NCBI GenBank assembly: GCA_947624865.1
Contig: CANQMH010000003.1
Coordinates: 1 to 51,644, forward strand
DNA: 51,644 nt
From: an uncultured Clostridia bacterium
Lineage (GTDB): Bacteria > Bacillota > Clostridia > Oscillospirales > Acutalibacteraceae
Direction: 5' to 3'
Shown here one piece after another: positions 34,972-42,607 of this stretch; within the stretch, counting starts at the first letter, position 1; the number at the start of each line of letters is the position of its first letter. Made by a program: the position numbers and the translations under genes. Under the pieces are notes generated by a model, which saw nothing but the letters and a program-made list of their open reading frames with translations, did no database searches and was not told the DNA's origin.

Positions 34972-35013
34972 TTGACAATTATTAAATTTAATGATATAAT
35001 TTATTAAATTTAA
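34972..35013 (+). promoter_or_regulatory. Perfect consensus promoter with two palindromic operators
   Basis: TTGACA (34972-34977), a 17-bp spacer and TATAAT (34995-35000). A 13-bp direct repeat TTATTAAATTTAA occurs at 34979-34991 and 35001-35013, 22 bp apart. Each copy contains the palindrome TTAAATTTAA and they flank the -10 element, as repressor operators would. It reads toward the integrase gene. Confidence 0.65.
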
Positions 35014-35088
35014 AAGTATGTTGAATAAACATAAACTTTTAATTAATAATAAAAAATAAAGGTAAATAATTGATAAATCAATAATTGT

Positions 35089-35111
35089 TTTCCGCACTTG
35101 CAGTAAGTGCG
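35089..35111 (+). repeat. Left 23-bp inverted repeat
   Basis: Perfect inverted copy of 36465-36487. It contains the internal dyad CGCACTT-GCAGT-AAGTGCG. Confidence 0.9.
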
Positions 35112-35249
35112 CGATAAGGTTTATTTAATTTACAAGTATATAATATCGCATTATTTTTATTTTGTCAATACCTTTTTTAAAAAAAATTGAAAAATTTTGT
35201 AATTTTTTTAATTTTTTTAATATTATTTAACTTTTTATTAAATTATTTC

Positions 35250-35278
35250 TTGTCAAAACATGGTCATAACTATATAAA
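35250..35278 (+). promoter_or_regulatory. Integrase proximal promoter
   Basis: TTGTCA (35250-35255), a 17-bp spacer and TATAAA (35273-35278), 22 bp before the ATG at 35300. It lies inside the inverted repeats, so it would move with the gene on inversion. Confidence 0.55.
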
Positions 35279-35299
35279 TAAAAACAGGTGATTATTAAT

Positions 35300-36391
35300 A
35301 TGAGAACACAAAGAAATATATATAAAAGAAAAGACGGTCGCTGGGAGGGCAGGTATTTTAAAGAGTATGGTGCTGACGGCAAAATTAAGTACAATTCGAT
35401 ATATGGCAAAACATATACCGAGGTTAAAGATAAACTTGAAAAAATTAAATTAGGTATTTTGAATAACCCTAAAACCTATTTAAAAAATGCTAAAGTTAAA
35501 TTAAAAGATGTTTGCTATGAATGGCTTGAAACAACAAAAATAAATATTAAAGAATCTACTTATGCAAAATATGTGTATATAGTTAAAAATTATATTATTC
35601 CCTGTATAGGAAATATCAAGTTATATGAAATAGACAATAACTATACAGATGTGTTTATAAATAAATACAGCAGACTTGCAACATTAACTTTAAGAGATAT
35701 TATGTCAGTATTTAAAGCAATAATTAAATTTGCAAATGAACAATACAACTTAAATATACAATTAAAAAGATGTAATTTAAAGGCTAAAAACAGCAAAAAT
35801 ATAAGAGTATTGTCGGTTTTAGAACAAAAGAAGCTTGAAGAATATTTAATGAAAGAAACAGATTTGCCGAAATTGGGTATATTGCTTTGTTTGAATACAG
35901 GACTGCGAATTGGAGAAATATGCGCATTAAAATGGGAAGATATAAATTTTGAAGAAAAAACCATAAGAATAAACAAGACATTGCAAAGAGTAAAAATCAT
36001 AGAAAAAGACAGCATTGAAAAAACAAAATTAATAATCGGTACACCAAAAACAGAAAGTTCAGAAAGAATAATACCGTTAACAGATAAGATGTTAAATCTA
36101 TTAGAAAAACATAAAACAACCGAATATTTTTTAACAGGTGATTATGAATGTATTGAACCAAGGTCGTATAGGTACAAGTTTAAAAAATATTTGGAAGAAG
36201 CAGGAATAGAACATATAAATTTTCACGCATTAAGGCACACGTTTGCAACAAGAGCAATAGAAAGCGGATTTGATGTAAAAACACTGAGCGAGCTTATGGG
36301 ACACACAAGCATACAGATATTACTTGAAAGATATGTTCACAGCAGTATGGAACAGAAACGCAAACAGATGAACAAATTAAATTCATTATAA
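35300..36391 (+). CDS. Tyrosine recombinase / phage-type integrase
   Basis: This 363-residue recombinase starts at the ATG at 35300 (AGGTGA Shine-Dalgarno 9 nt upstream); a GTG at 35288 is less likely. It has an N-terminal AP2-like arm-binding domain (about 5-50, KRKDGRWEGRY), a SAM-like core-binding domain (65-150) and a catalytic domain (168-355). All active-site residues are present: Arg203 (TGLRIGE), Lys250, His309 and Arg312 (HALRHTFATR), His335 (MGHTS) and the nucleophile Tyr345. It is therefore likely functional. It is AT-rich and stands alone, with no excisionase, phage or conjugation genes and no tRNA next to it. Confidence 0.93.
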   Translation: MRTQRNIYKRKDGRWEGRYFKEYGADGKIKYNSIYGKTYTEVKDKLEKIKLGILNNPKTYLKNAKVKLKDVCYEWLETTKINIKESTYAKYVYIVKNYIIPCIGNIKLYEIDNNYTDVFINKYSRLATLTLRDIMSVFKAIIKFANEQYNLNIQLKRCNLKAKNSKNIRVLSVLEQKKLEEYLMKETDLPKLGILLCLNTGLRIGEICALKWEDINFEEKTIRINKTLQRVKIIEKDSIEKTKLIIGTPKTESSERIIPLTDKMLNLLEKHKTTEYFLTGDYECIEPRSYRYKFKKYLEEAGIEHINFHALRHTFATRAIESGFDVKTLSELMGHTSIQILLERYVHSSMEQKRKQMNKLNSL

Positions 36392-36421
36392 TATCAAAAA
36401 TCGTCAAATAGAAAGTCAAAA

Positions 36422-36457
36422 AACCGCGAAAGTCCGATTAAATGCGGATTTTCGCGG
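36422..36457 (-). terminator. Terminator-like hairpin inside the right end of the recombinase unit
   Basis: A 14-bp stem (36422-36435 with 36444-36457, one G-U pair) has an 8-nt loop. The T-run (TTTTTTGACTTT) is on the minus strand, so it would stop leftward transcription entering the integrase gene. Confidence 0.7.
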
Positions 36458-36464
36458 TGTAAAA

Positions 36465-36487
36465 ACGCACTTACTGCAAGTGCGGAA
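36465..36487 (-). repeat. Right 23-bp inverted repeat
   Basis: Perfect inverted copy of 35089-35111. Confidence 0.9.
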
Positions 36488-36670
36488 ATAAGTGATAGTT
36501 TTATATTAAAAGCTATTGCTTTTTTGTTTTTTTAAATTTAATTATAAAATTATAAAATGCGTTACGCTAACATTAATCATAACCTTTCATCTATGCTCTT
36601 AAAAATTTAAAAATTGCATTGTTATATGCAATTTTGCTAAAATTTTATTTTTCATATTTTTACACAATAA

Positions 36671-36703
36671 AAACACCGCAGAAAATCTGCGGTGTTTCTT
36701 TTT
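36671..36703. terminator. Malic enzyme terminator
   Basis: A perfect 12-bp stem, AAACACCGCAGA (36671-36682) with TCTGCGGTGTTT (36686-36697), with T-runs on both strands. Confidence 0.85.
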
Positions 36704-36725
36704 TCTTTTTATCATATGTTAAATG

Positions 36726-37898
36726 CTAAATTCTTGCAACGCCTGTCTTAACTGCGGCGTCCTTAACTGCGTTGGCAACCGTCCGTCCGAGTCTGCTGTC
36801 AAAAGCATGGGGGAGTATGTAGTCGGGATTTAGTTTGTCGTCATCAACAAGTGATGCAATTGCAAACGACGCGGCTATCTTCATCTCCTCGTTAATATCC
36901 TTTGCTCTGCAATCAAGCGCTCCTCTGAAAATTCCTGGAAATGCAAGCACATTGTTGATTTGATTCGGAAAATCACTTCTGCCTGTGCCTACAACTGCCG
37001 CACCTGCTTTTTTGGCAAGGTCAGGCATAATTTCGGGTGTTGGATTCGCCATAGCAAAAATTATCGGGTCTTTTGCCATTGTTTTTACCATATCTTCTGT
37101 TAAACAGCCTGCGGCTGAAATTCCTAAGAATACGTCAGCGTCTTTTACTGCGTCGGCAAGCGTACCTGTAATGCGGTCAAGATTCGTAATTTCCGCCATT
37201 TCCTGCTTTACTGAATTAAGTCGTGGATCGCCCTTGCAGATTATGCCCTTGCTGTCACACAGCGTAATGTCTTTTACTCCCATATTAAGCAAATGCTTTG
37301 CAATGGCTACTCCTGCGGCGCCTGCTCCGTTCATTACTACCTTGATTTCCTCAAACTTCTTGTTAACTATTTTAAGCGCATTTATAAGTCCTGCGGCTAC
37401 AATTACCGCCGTTCCGTGCTGATCGTCATGGAAAATCGGAATGTCGCATTTCTCTTTAAGCTTTCTTTCAATTTCAAAGCATCGCGGTGCAGATATATCC
37501 TCAAGATTTATACCTCCAAATGATCCGCTTATTAAATATATTGTGTTTACGATTTCATCAACATCTTTGCTCCTTATGCAAATGGGAAACGCGTCAACAT
37601 TGCCAAATTCTTTAAACAATGCGCATTTTCCCTCCATAACGGGCATACCGGCCTCAGGTCCTATATCTCCCAGTCCGAGTACTGCTGTTCCGTCGGTTAC
37701 AACTGCTACAAGATTGTTTCTTCTTGTAAGCTCAAATGATTTATCGTAATCCTTCTGAATTTCCAGACAAGGCTCTGCTACGCCGGGTGTGTAGGCTAAT
37801 GCCAGATCCTCAGATGTTAAAATAGGCACTCTGGAAAGTACTTGTATTTTTCCGTTCCAATAATAGTGCTTTTTTAGTGATTCTTTTCTAATATCCAT
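36726..37898 (-). CDS. NAD(P)-dependent malic enzyme
   Basis: This 390-residue enzyme oxidatively decarboxylates malate to pyruvate. YTPGVAEPC (36-44), VVTDGTAVLGLGDIG, PIFHDDQHGTAVI, the dinucleotide fold VVMNGAGAAGVAIAKH and ANPTPEI are typical. It is the short bacterial form without the phosphotransacetylase-like domain of MaeB. The minus-strand ATG has an AAGGAG Shine-Dalgarno. It is transcribed alone, between its own promoter and terminator. Confidence 0.94.
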   Translation of the reverse strand: MDIRKESLKKHYYWNGKIQVLSRVPILTSEDLALAYTPGVAEPCLEIQKDYDKSFELTRRNNLVAVVTDGTAVLGLGDIGPEAGMPVMEGKCALFKEFGNVDAFPICIRSKDVDEIVNTIYLISGSFGGINLEDISAPRCFEIERKLKEKCDIPIFHDDQHGTAVIVAAGLINALKIVNKKFEEIKVVMNGAGAAGVAIAKHLLNMGVKDITLCDSKGIICKGDPRLNSVKQEMAEITNLDRITGTLADAVKDADVFLGISAAGCLTEDMVKTMAKDPIIFAMANPTPEIMPDLAKKAGAAVVGTGRSDFPNQINNVLAFPGIFRGALDCRAKDINEEMKIAASFAIASLVDDDKLNPDYILPHAFDSRLGRTVANAVKDAAVKTGVARI

Positions 37899-37940
37899 AT
37901 TAATACTCCTTTTTACAAATATTCCTAAAAAAGTATAATT

Positions 37941-37969
37941 ATTATATAACGAATTATCTTTTATATCAA
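37941..37969 (-). promoter_or_regulatory. Malic enzyme promoter
   Basis: Minus strand TTGATA (37969-37964), a 17-bp spacer and TATAAT (37946-37941), about 43 bp before the ATG. Confidence 0.7.
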
Positions 37970-37988
37970 GTTATTTGCATAATTTTAT

Positions 37989-38017
37989 TTGACTTTTATG
38001 TGCTTTTCATTTATTAT
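37989..38017 (+). promoter_or_regulatory. rnpB promoter
   Basis: TTGACT (37989-37994), a 17-bp spacer and TATTAT (38012-38017). It predicts a start near 38024, consistent with the RNase P RNA 5' end. Confidence 0.7.
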
Positions 38018-38021
38018 TATT

Positions 38022-38371
38022 ACTGCGAGTGCATTGAACAGTTGCGCGCAGAATCCGAAAGGATTTGCGTGAGGAAAGTCCGGGCTTCACAGAGCAATAA
38101 TAACGGCTAACGGCCGCCGGAGGCGACTCCAGGGATAGTGCAACAGAAAATTACCGCCGTTTATTCGGTAAGGATGGAAAGGTGAGGTAAGAGCTCACCG
38201 GAGGTTAGGAGACTAACCTGCCGTGTAAACCCTATTTGAAGCAACACCGTGGTAGGACTTTTACGCTTGCTCGGCGTGTCCTTAGGAGGTGGCATCGAGC
38301 AGTTTCGGCAACGGACTGCCAAGATAGATGGCTGTTCACGACAGAACCCGGCTTACAGATGCAGTCGTAAT
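38022..38371 (+). ncRNA. rnpB: RNase P RNA
   Basis: This is the catalytic RNA of RNase P, which matures tRNA 5' ends. Universal elements are present: GAGGAAAGTCCGGGCT near the 5' end (38069-38086 region), GGGATAGTGCAACAGAAA in the middle, and ACAGAACCCGGCTTACAG near the 3' end. The 5' and 3' ends can pair as P1 (ACTGC/GCAGT or TGCAT/ATGCA). Exact ends are uncertain by several bases. Length, about 350 nt, fits the A-type or an A-like form. Confidence 0.93.
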
Positions 38372-38374
38372 AAA

Positions 38375-38403
38375 GCCCTGTAACTTATGTTACAGGGCGT
38401 GTT
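38375..38403 (+). terminator. rnpB terminator
   Basis: GCCCTGTAAC (38375-38384) and GTTACAGGGC (38389-38398) form a perfect 10-bp stem with a TTAT loop. Confidence 0.8.
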
Positions 38404-38483
38404 TCAATTTTATGAGAAATTGCTCGGTGATGCTCGGGCAAAAAAGACATCTAATTTGTTGAACCTGTTTTCCCGAATTGTGT

Positions 38484-38503
38484 GCGGCGTCACGCCGCTT
38501 TTT
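38484..38503 (+). terminator. Second plus-strand terminator before the convergent oxidoreductase gene
   Basis: GCGGCG (38484-38489), a TCA loop and CGCCGC (38493-38498), followed by TTTTT. It would stop read-through from rnpB before the antisense of the next gene. Confidence 0.7.
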
Positions 38504-40091
38504 AATAATTTCCGTCAATAATCTTTTCAGCGCACTTTATCCCGTCAACTGCGGCGGATATAATTCCTCCTGCATATCCTGCACCTTCTCCGCAGGGATA
38601 AAGCCCGTTTACTGCAACGGACTGCATTGTTTCACTGTTTCGCAATATCCTGACAGGGGAGGAGCTTCTTGTTTCTGCGGCAGTAAGAACTGCGTCGCCG
38701 CTGTCAAAGCCTTTGAGTTTTTTGCCCATAGCCGTAATGCCCAGCTTCATTGATTCGCTCACAAACTCAGGGAAAATTTCATTTATGTCCGTCAGAGTAT
38801 AGTCAGGCCCAATGCTCGGTACGACTTCACCTATATGAGTGCTTTTTCTGCTTTTCAAAAAATCCTCGACCCTTTGAACAGGGGCATTGTAATTATTTCC
38901 TCCGCAAACAAATGCTTTTTTCTCAATCTCTCTTTGAAAATACATTCCTGCAAGCGGACTGTCACTTTTGAAATCATCGGGATTTACTCCCACAAGCAAG
39001 GCGGAATTTGAATTTACGTCATTTCGTGCAAATTCGCTCATTCCGTTGGTTACAAGCATATTTTCTTCGCTTGAGGCATTTACAACTTTGCCGCCCGGAC
39101 ACATACAGAATGTGTAAACTCCTCTGCCGTTTTCAAGATGTACATTCATTTTATAGCTTGCGGCACCAAGATGTTTGCTGCCGCAAAATTTTCCGTACTG
39201 CGATTTGTCTATGTTCTCTCTTAAATGCTCAATTCTTGCGCCGACTGAAAATGATTTTGCCTCGATCGGGATTTTTTTGTCATACAGCATTTCAAATGTA
39301 TCTCTTGCACTGTGTCCGACTGCAAGAATAATATTGTCTGTTTCAATAACATCCTTTTGACCGTTTCTTTCGACAATTGCAGATGTAATCATACCGTCTT
39401 TTGTGTTGAAACCGATTAATTTAGTTTCAAAAAGTACCTTCCCGCCAAGCGATATAATTTCCTCACGAATATTTTTGACAGTTGTTTTCAGCTTGTCTGT
39501 ACCGATGTGCGGTTTTGCATTGTAAAGAATTTCGTCCGGCGCGCCGTGCTTAACAAATTCACACAGCACTTTGCGCTGTCTGAAATCTTTTGTGCCTGTG
39601 TTCAGCTTTCCGTCCGAGAATGTTCCTGCGCCGCCCTCGCCGAACTGAACGTTTGATGATGTATCGAGCTTTCCGCTCAGCCAGAATTTGCGGACATCTT
39701 CCGTTCTTCTGTCAACATCACGTCCGCGCTCAATTACAATCGGCTCAGCGCCGCTTTGTGCAAGAATTAATGCTGCAAAAAGTCCTGCGGGACCCATTCC
39801 TGCAACAACAGGCGGTGTATGACCTTTCCATTGTTTTATCTCATATTTGTACGGAACAGCCTTTACAGCATTTTTGCTTTTTTTAAGTATTTTATCTTCA
39901 TTTACATTCAGCTCAACGTCAATTGAGCATAAAAAGAATATATTATCCTTTTTTCGTGCGTCAACAGAGCGCCTGAAAATTGATGTGCTTTTAATTACGT
40001 TCTGATTTATTCTAAGTTCTTTTGCGGCGCTTTTTTTTATTGTTTCATCATCATAATCCAGAGGAATGTGTACATTATTAATTCTTATCAT
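38502..40091 (-). CDS. FAD-dependent dehydrogenase (COG2509 type)
   Basis: This 529-residue flavoprotein has an N-terminal region of about 85 residues (VHIPLDYDDETIKKSAAKEL, FRRSVDARKKDNIFF), then a dinucleotide-binding fold VVAGMGPAGLFAALILA and ERGRDVDRRTEDV. FGEGGAGTFSDGKLNT, ILAVGHSARDTFEML and YPCGEGAGYAGGIISAAVDG complete the FAD fold. It matches the uncharacterised dehydrogenase group COG2509; the substrate is unknown. Its ATG overlaps the stop of the upstream flavoprotein gene (ATGA), so the two are coupled. Confidence 0.85.
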   Translation of the reverse strand: MIRINNVHIPLDYDDETIKKSAAKELRINQNVIKSTSIFRRSVDARKKDNIFFLCSIDVELNVNEDKILKKSKNAVKAVPYKYEIKQWKGHTPPVVAGMGPAGLFAALILAQSGAEPIVIERGRDVDRRTEDVRKFWLSGKLDTSSNVQFGEGGAGTFSDGKLNTGTKDFRQRKVLCEFVKHGAPDEILYNAKPHIGTDKLKTTVKNIREEIISLGGKVLFETKLIGFNTKDGMITSAIVERNGQKDVIETDNIILAVGHSARDTFEMLYDKKIPIEAKSFSVGARIEHLRENIDKSQYGKFCGSKHLGAASYKMNVHLENGRGVYTFCMCPGGKVVNASSEENMLVTNGMSEFARNDVNSNSALLVGVNPDDFKSDSPLAGMYFQREIEKKAFVCGGNNYNAPVQRVEDFLKSRKSTHIGEVVPSIGPDYTLTDINEIFPEFVSESMKLGITAMGKKLKGFDSGDAVLTAAETRSSSPVRILRNSETMQSVAVNGLYPCGEGAGYAGGIISAAVDGIKCAEKIIDGNY

Positions 40092-41311
40092 AAATTTTCA
40101 CCTGCCAGATGTCCGCTTGAAAATGCAAAATGAAGATTATATCCTCCGCACTCTCCGCAGATGTCAATTGCTTCTCCGCAGATATAAAGTCCCTTTACAA
40201 GTTTGCTTTCCATGGTTTTCTCATTAATTTCAGTGCCGCATACTCCGCCTAATGCGCATTGTGCATGGTCAAATCCGCAGTTTTCAATAACCGTAAACTC
40301 CATATTTTTTACAGTATGTGATATTTCATTTATTTCCTTTTCAGAAAGAGACGAGCATCTCCGTGAAAAGTCCTTAATACCGCTCATTTTCAGTATAGCC
40401 TGTCCGATTCTTTTATGAAAAATCCCAGTAAAAAGATTTTCTATTTCTAAATTACTAAATAAAGATTTGTTGCTGTTAATTATTAATAATAATTCGTTTT
40501 TAGAAATATCAGGAAGCAAATCGAGAGAAATCATAAAATCCTTTTTAGTATAGAGCGATAAATTAAAAATGCAAATTCCCGAAAGCGCGGTATCGGTAAA
40601 CTGAATTTCGCCGCTTTCGGATTTAATTTTATTGCCGTTTTTGTCAATTAGAGACGCATTGCCTGTAACCCTCATTCCTTTAAGAGATTTTAAAATATCC
40701 GATTTTACTTTAACAGGACATAAAGCAGGGGAGAAAGGAGTAAATTTATGCCCGAAGTTCTTTAAATAATCTGCGGCGCTTCCGCTGCCTCCGAGCTTTG
40801 GAGCGGCCTTGGAGCCGTTTGCGATAACAAGCTTTTTTGAAATAAATTCGTGTTCATCTGTTTTAATGACAAAACCGTTTTCGTTTTTTCTGATACTTCT
40901 TATATTTTCTTTGCAGAAAATTTCCGCACCAAGTCTTTCACTTGCAAATCTTAGAACATCAAGAACTGCGCTTGCCTGTTTGCAGACGGGATAATATCGT
41001 CCGCTGTCGTCAGAAAAGGTCAATAAACCGAGATTTTTAAAAATTTCAAGCAGACGATTTGTGTCATATTTTGAAAAAATATATTTGCTTTGATTTTTAA
41101 ACGAGCCTGTGTATTTTAGTGAAGATATGTTTTTGTTTGTAAGATTGCATCTTCCGTTGCCTGTTGACAGCAATTTTTTGCCGACGCGGTCATTTTTTTC
41201 AATAATTGCCACGGAAATACTTTTATTTTTCTTTTTTGCGGCAATTGCACACATTAGTCCTGCTGCGCCGCCGCCGATTATAACAGCGTCAAACTTTTTA
41301 ATATTATCCAT
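40088..41311 (-). CDS. BaiN/HI0933-family NAD(P)/FAD-dependent oxidoreductase
   Basis: This 407-residue flavoprotein has the FAD-binding motif DAVIIGGGAAGLMCAIAA (9-26), EKNDRVGKKLLSTGNGRCNL, GSKAAPKLGGSGSAADYLKNFG-like and CGEAIDICGECGGYNLHFAF motifs. These identify the HI0933/BaiN group, whose members include steroid-modifying gut enzymes and poorly defined housekeeping proteins. The substrate here is unknown. An AGGTGA Shine-Dalgarno is present. It overlaps the next flavoprotein gene by 4 bases. Confidence 0.88.
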   Translation of the reverse strand: MDNIKKFDAVIIGGGAAGLMCAIAAKKKNKSISVAIIEKNDRVGKKLLSTGNGRCNLTNKNISSLKYTGSFKNQSKYIFSKYDTNRLLEIFKNLGLLTFSDDSGRYYPVCKQASAVLDVLRFASERLGAEIFCKENIRSIRKNENGFVIKTDEHEFISKKLVIANGSKAAPKLGGSGSAADYLKNFGHKFTPFSPALCPVKVKSDILKSLKGMRVTGNASLIDKNGNKIKSESGEIQFTDTALSGICIFNLSLYTKKDFMISLDLLPDISKNELLLIINSNKSLFSNLEIENLFTGIFHKRIGQAILKMSGIKDFSRRCSSLSEKEINEISHTVKNMEFTVIENCGFDHAQCALGGVCGTEINEKTMESKLVKGLYICGEAIDICGECGGYNLHFAFSSGHLAGENL

Positions 41312-41332
41312 ACTTGTTCACCTAATAAATAA

Positions 41333-41348
41333 GGCAGCTTATGCTGCC
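41333..41348. terminator. Small hairpin between the membrane protein and flavoprotein genes
   Basis: GGCAGC (41333-41338) pairs with GCTGCC (41343-41348). On the minus strand it is followed by TTATTTATT, so it may attenuate transcription into the flavoprotein pair. Confidence 0.5.
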
Positions 41349-41368
41349 CGTTTTATTGATTATAATAT

Positions 41369-41851
41369 TTAGCCTTTCGGAGCAAACAGCGCGCCAAGTC
41401 CGCCGAACACACCCATACTTGCAAGTCCCATTATAATACCTGCCATTATTACACCGAGAGTAACGGCAATTACACTTTTCTTAAATCCCATATCCAGAAA
41501 GCTTGCGGCAAGAGTTCCTGTCCACGCTCCTGTACCGGGAAGGGGAATTCCTACAAAAAGCATCAGAGCAACAAAAAGTCCTTTTCCTGCCTTTGCCTGA
41601 AGCTTTTTACCGCCTTTTTCACCTTTTTCAATGCAGAATGTAAAGAATTTGCCGATATATTTTTTATCTTTGCCCCAAATAAGTACCTTTCTTGCAAACA
41701 GATAAATAAACGGTACGGGAAGCATATTGCCCACAATGCAAATTATATATGCCCATACCATATTGAGGTCGTTGGCAACAGCAACGGGTATTGCGCCTCT
41801 TAGTTCAACAATGGGAACCATTGAGATTAAAAATATAATTAAATACCACAT
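41369..41851 (-). CDS. Small multidrug export family (COG2426) membrane protein
   Basis: This 160-residue protein has four or five membrane helices. Family signatures are VPIVELRGAIPVAVA near the N-terminus, GNMLPVPFIYLFAR, and FVGIPLPGTGAWTGTLAASF followed by LGVIMAGIIMG. The family is annotated as small multidrug export, but transport has little experimental support. It is transcribed divergently from the VanZ-like gene. Confidence 0.85.
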   Translation of the reverse strand: MWYLIIFLISMVPIVELRGAIPVAVANDLNMVWAYIICIVGNMLPVPFIYLFARKVLIWGKDKKYIGKFFTFCIEKGEKGGKKLQAKAGKGLFVALMLFVGIPLPGTGAWTGTLAASFLDMGFKKSVIAVTLGVIMAGIIMGLASMGVFGGLGALFAPKG

Positions 41852-41892
41852 AATAACTCCTTGATTTGTTCTTTAATTTATAATTCCAAAAT

Positions 41893-41921
41893 AGTATAAC
41901 AGAATTAACCGTTTTTTTCAA
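41893..41921 (-). promoter_or_regulatory. Promoter of the COG2426 gene
   Basis: Minus strand TTGAAA (41921-41916), a 17-bp spacer and TATACT (41898-41893). Confidence 0.65.
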
Positions 41922-42005
41922 TACAAACGGAACATAAAACTTTATATTTTATTAACACATTCTGCCGTTATATTTAGACATATTGATAAATTACGCATAA
42001 CTGCA

Positions 42006-42033
42006 TTGACTTTGAATATATTTGCTGTAAAAT
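42006..42033 (+). promoter_or_regulatory. Promoter of the VanZ-like gene
   Basis: TTGACT (42006-42011), a 16-bp spacer and TAAAAT (42028-42033), about 18 bp before the ATG at 42052. Confidence 0.6.
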
Positions 42034-42051
42034 ATACACAGGAGTGATTTA

Positions 42052-42522
42052 ATGAAAAGAAACTCTGCTTCACTGCGCTTCAGAATAATAATATTTACAC
42101 TTACTTTATGTATGATAGCTTTTGCATTCATTCATTCTTCCATGCCTGCTAATATATCGGCAGAAGAAAGTGACAACGTAATGTCTTTTTTGCAGAAAAT
42201 ATTATTATTTTTCAGACTTAATGCTGAACTCACAGATTATATTGTGCGAAAATCGGCTCATTTTGCTGAATTTACTGCAATAGGAATGTTGCTGATGAGC
42301 TGTGCCTATTCGTTGAACAGAATAAAACCTTATAAATATTATTCTCAGATTTTATTTTCAGGACTTGCCGCTGCGGTTATTGATGAAACTATTCAGCTTA
42401 ATGTAATCGGACGTTCGGGACAGATAAGCGATGTACTGCTCGATTTTTCAGGAGTGGTAACAGGCGCATTGATAATGTTTTTTATATTTTCATTATATAA
42501 ACGAATACGAAAAATTATGTAA
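42052..42522 (+). CDS. VanZ family membrane protein
   Basis: This 156-residue protein has a signal-anchor helix (12-28), IVRKSAHFAEFTAIGMLL (about 64-81), and the VanZ signature IDETIQLNVIGRSGQISDVL followed by LDFSG, then a last helix (135-150). VanZ proteins are linked to teicoplanin resistance in van clusters, but most chromosomal copies such as this have unknown roles. No van genes are nearby. A GGAGTGA Shine-Dalgarno is present. Confidence 0.88.
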   Translation: MKRNSASLRFRIIIFTLTLCMIAFAFIHSSMPANISAEESDNVMSFLQKILLFFRLNAELTDYIVRKSAHFAEFTAIGMLLMSCAYSLNRIKPYKYYSQILFSGLAAAVIDETIQLNVIGRSGQISDVLLDFSGVVTGALIMFFIFSLYKRIRKIM

Positions 42523-42607
42523 TACGGTAATACGTCGGTAGATTTTCAAAAAAACAGGAATTCTGCTGCTTTAGTATGTTTAATTAATTGTGAATAAGAG
42601 GGATTAT

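Larger units (their letters stand above)
34386..35287. other. 0.9-kb region without a recognisable gene
   Basis: No convincing ORF is seen on either strand. The region holds three hairpins (34408-34431, 34589-34626, 34709-34750), a nine-codon mini-ORF with a strong Shine-Dalgarno (34928-34975), a perfect consensus promoter with paired palindromes (34972-35013), the left inverted repeat (35089-35111), and a very AT-rich stretch up to the integrase promoter. It may be the decayed remainder of a mobile element. Confidence 0.6.
35089..36487 (+). mobile_element. Tyrosine-recombinase unit bounded by 23-bp inverted repeats
   Basis: A perfect 23-bp sequence at 35089-35111 recurs inverted at 36465-36487. 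Its core, CGCACTTGCAGTAAGTGCG, is itself a dyad: arms CGCACT and AGTGCG around an asymmetric 7-bp centre, the layout of a tyrosine-recombinase crossover site. Between them lie only an AT-rich leader, the recombinase gene with its own promoter, and a terminator-like hairpin. Composition is more AT-rich than the neighbours. It could be an invertible segment or a minimal transposable unit. No flanking target duplication was recognised. Confidence 0.6.
36392..36725. other. Intergenic region right of the integrase
   Basis: It holds a minus-oriented terminator-like hairpin (36422-36457), the right inverted repeat (36465-36487), a 10-bp AT-rich hairpin (36610-36619 with 36626-36635) and the malic enzyme terminator (36671-36697). 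No gene is visible. Confidence 0.7.

Noticed and set aside
35018..35059. Thirteen-codon ORF downstream of the consensus promoter
   Set aside because: There is no Shine-Dalgarno; the AT-rich codons (Lys, Asn, Leu, Ile) are what random sequence here would give.
34900..35097. Minus-strand 65-codon hydrophobic ORF
   Set aside because: It begins within the left inverted repeat, lies in AT-rich sequence, has no clear Shine-Dalgarno and runs through the consensus promoter. It is probably chance.
35000..36500. Classical attL/attR direct repeats of an integrated prophage
   Set aside because: Repeats flanking the integrase are inverted, not direct. There are no phage genes, no excisionase and no tRNA target nearby.
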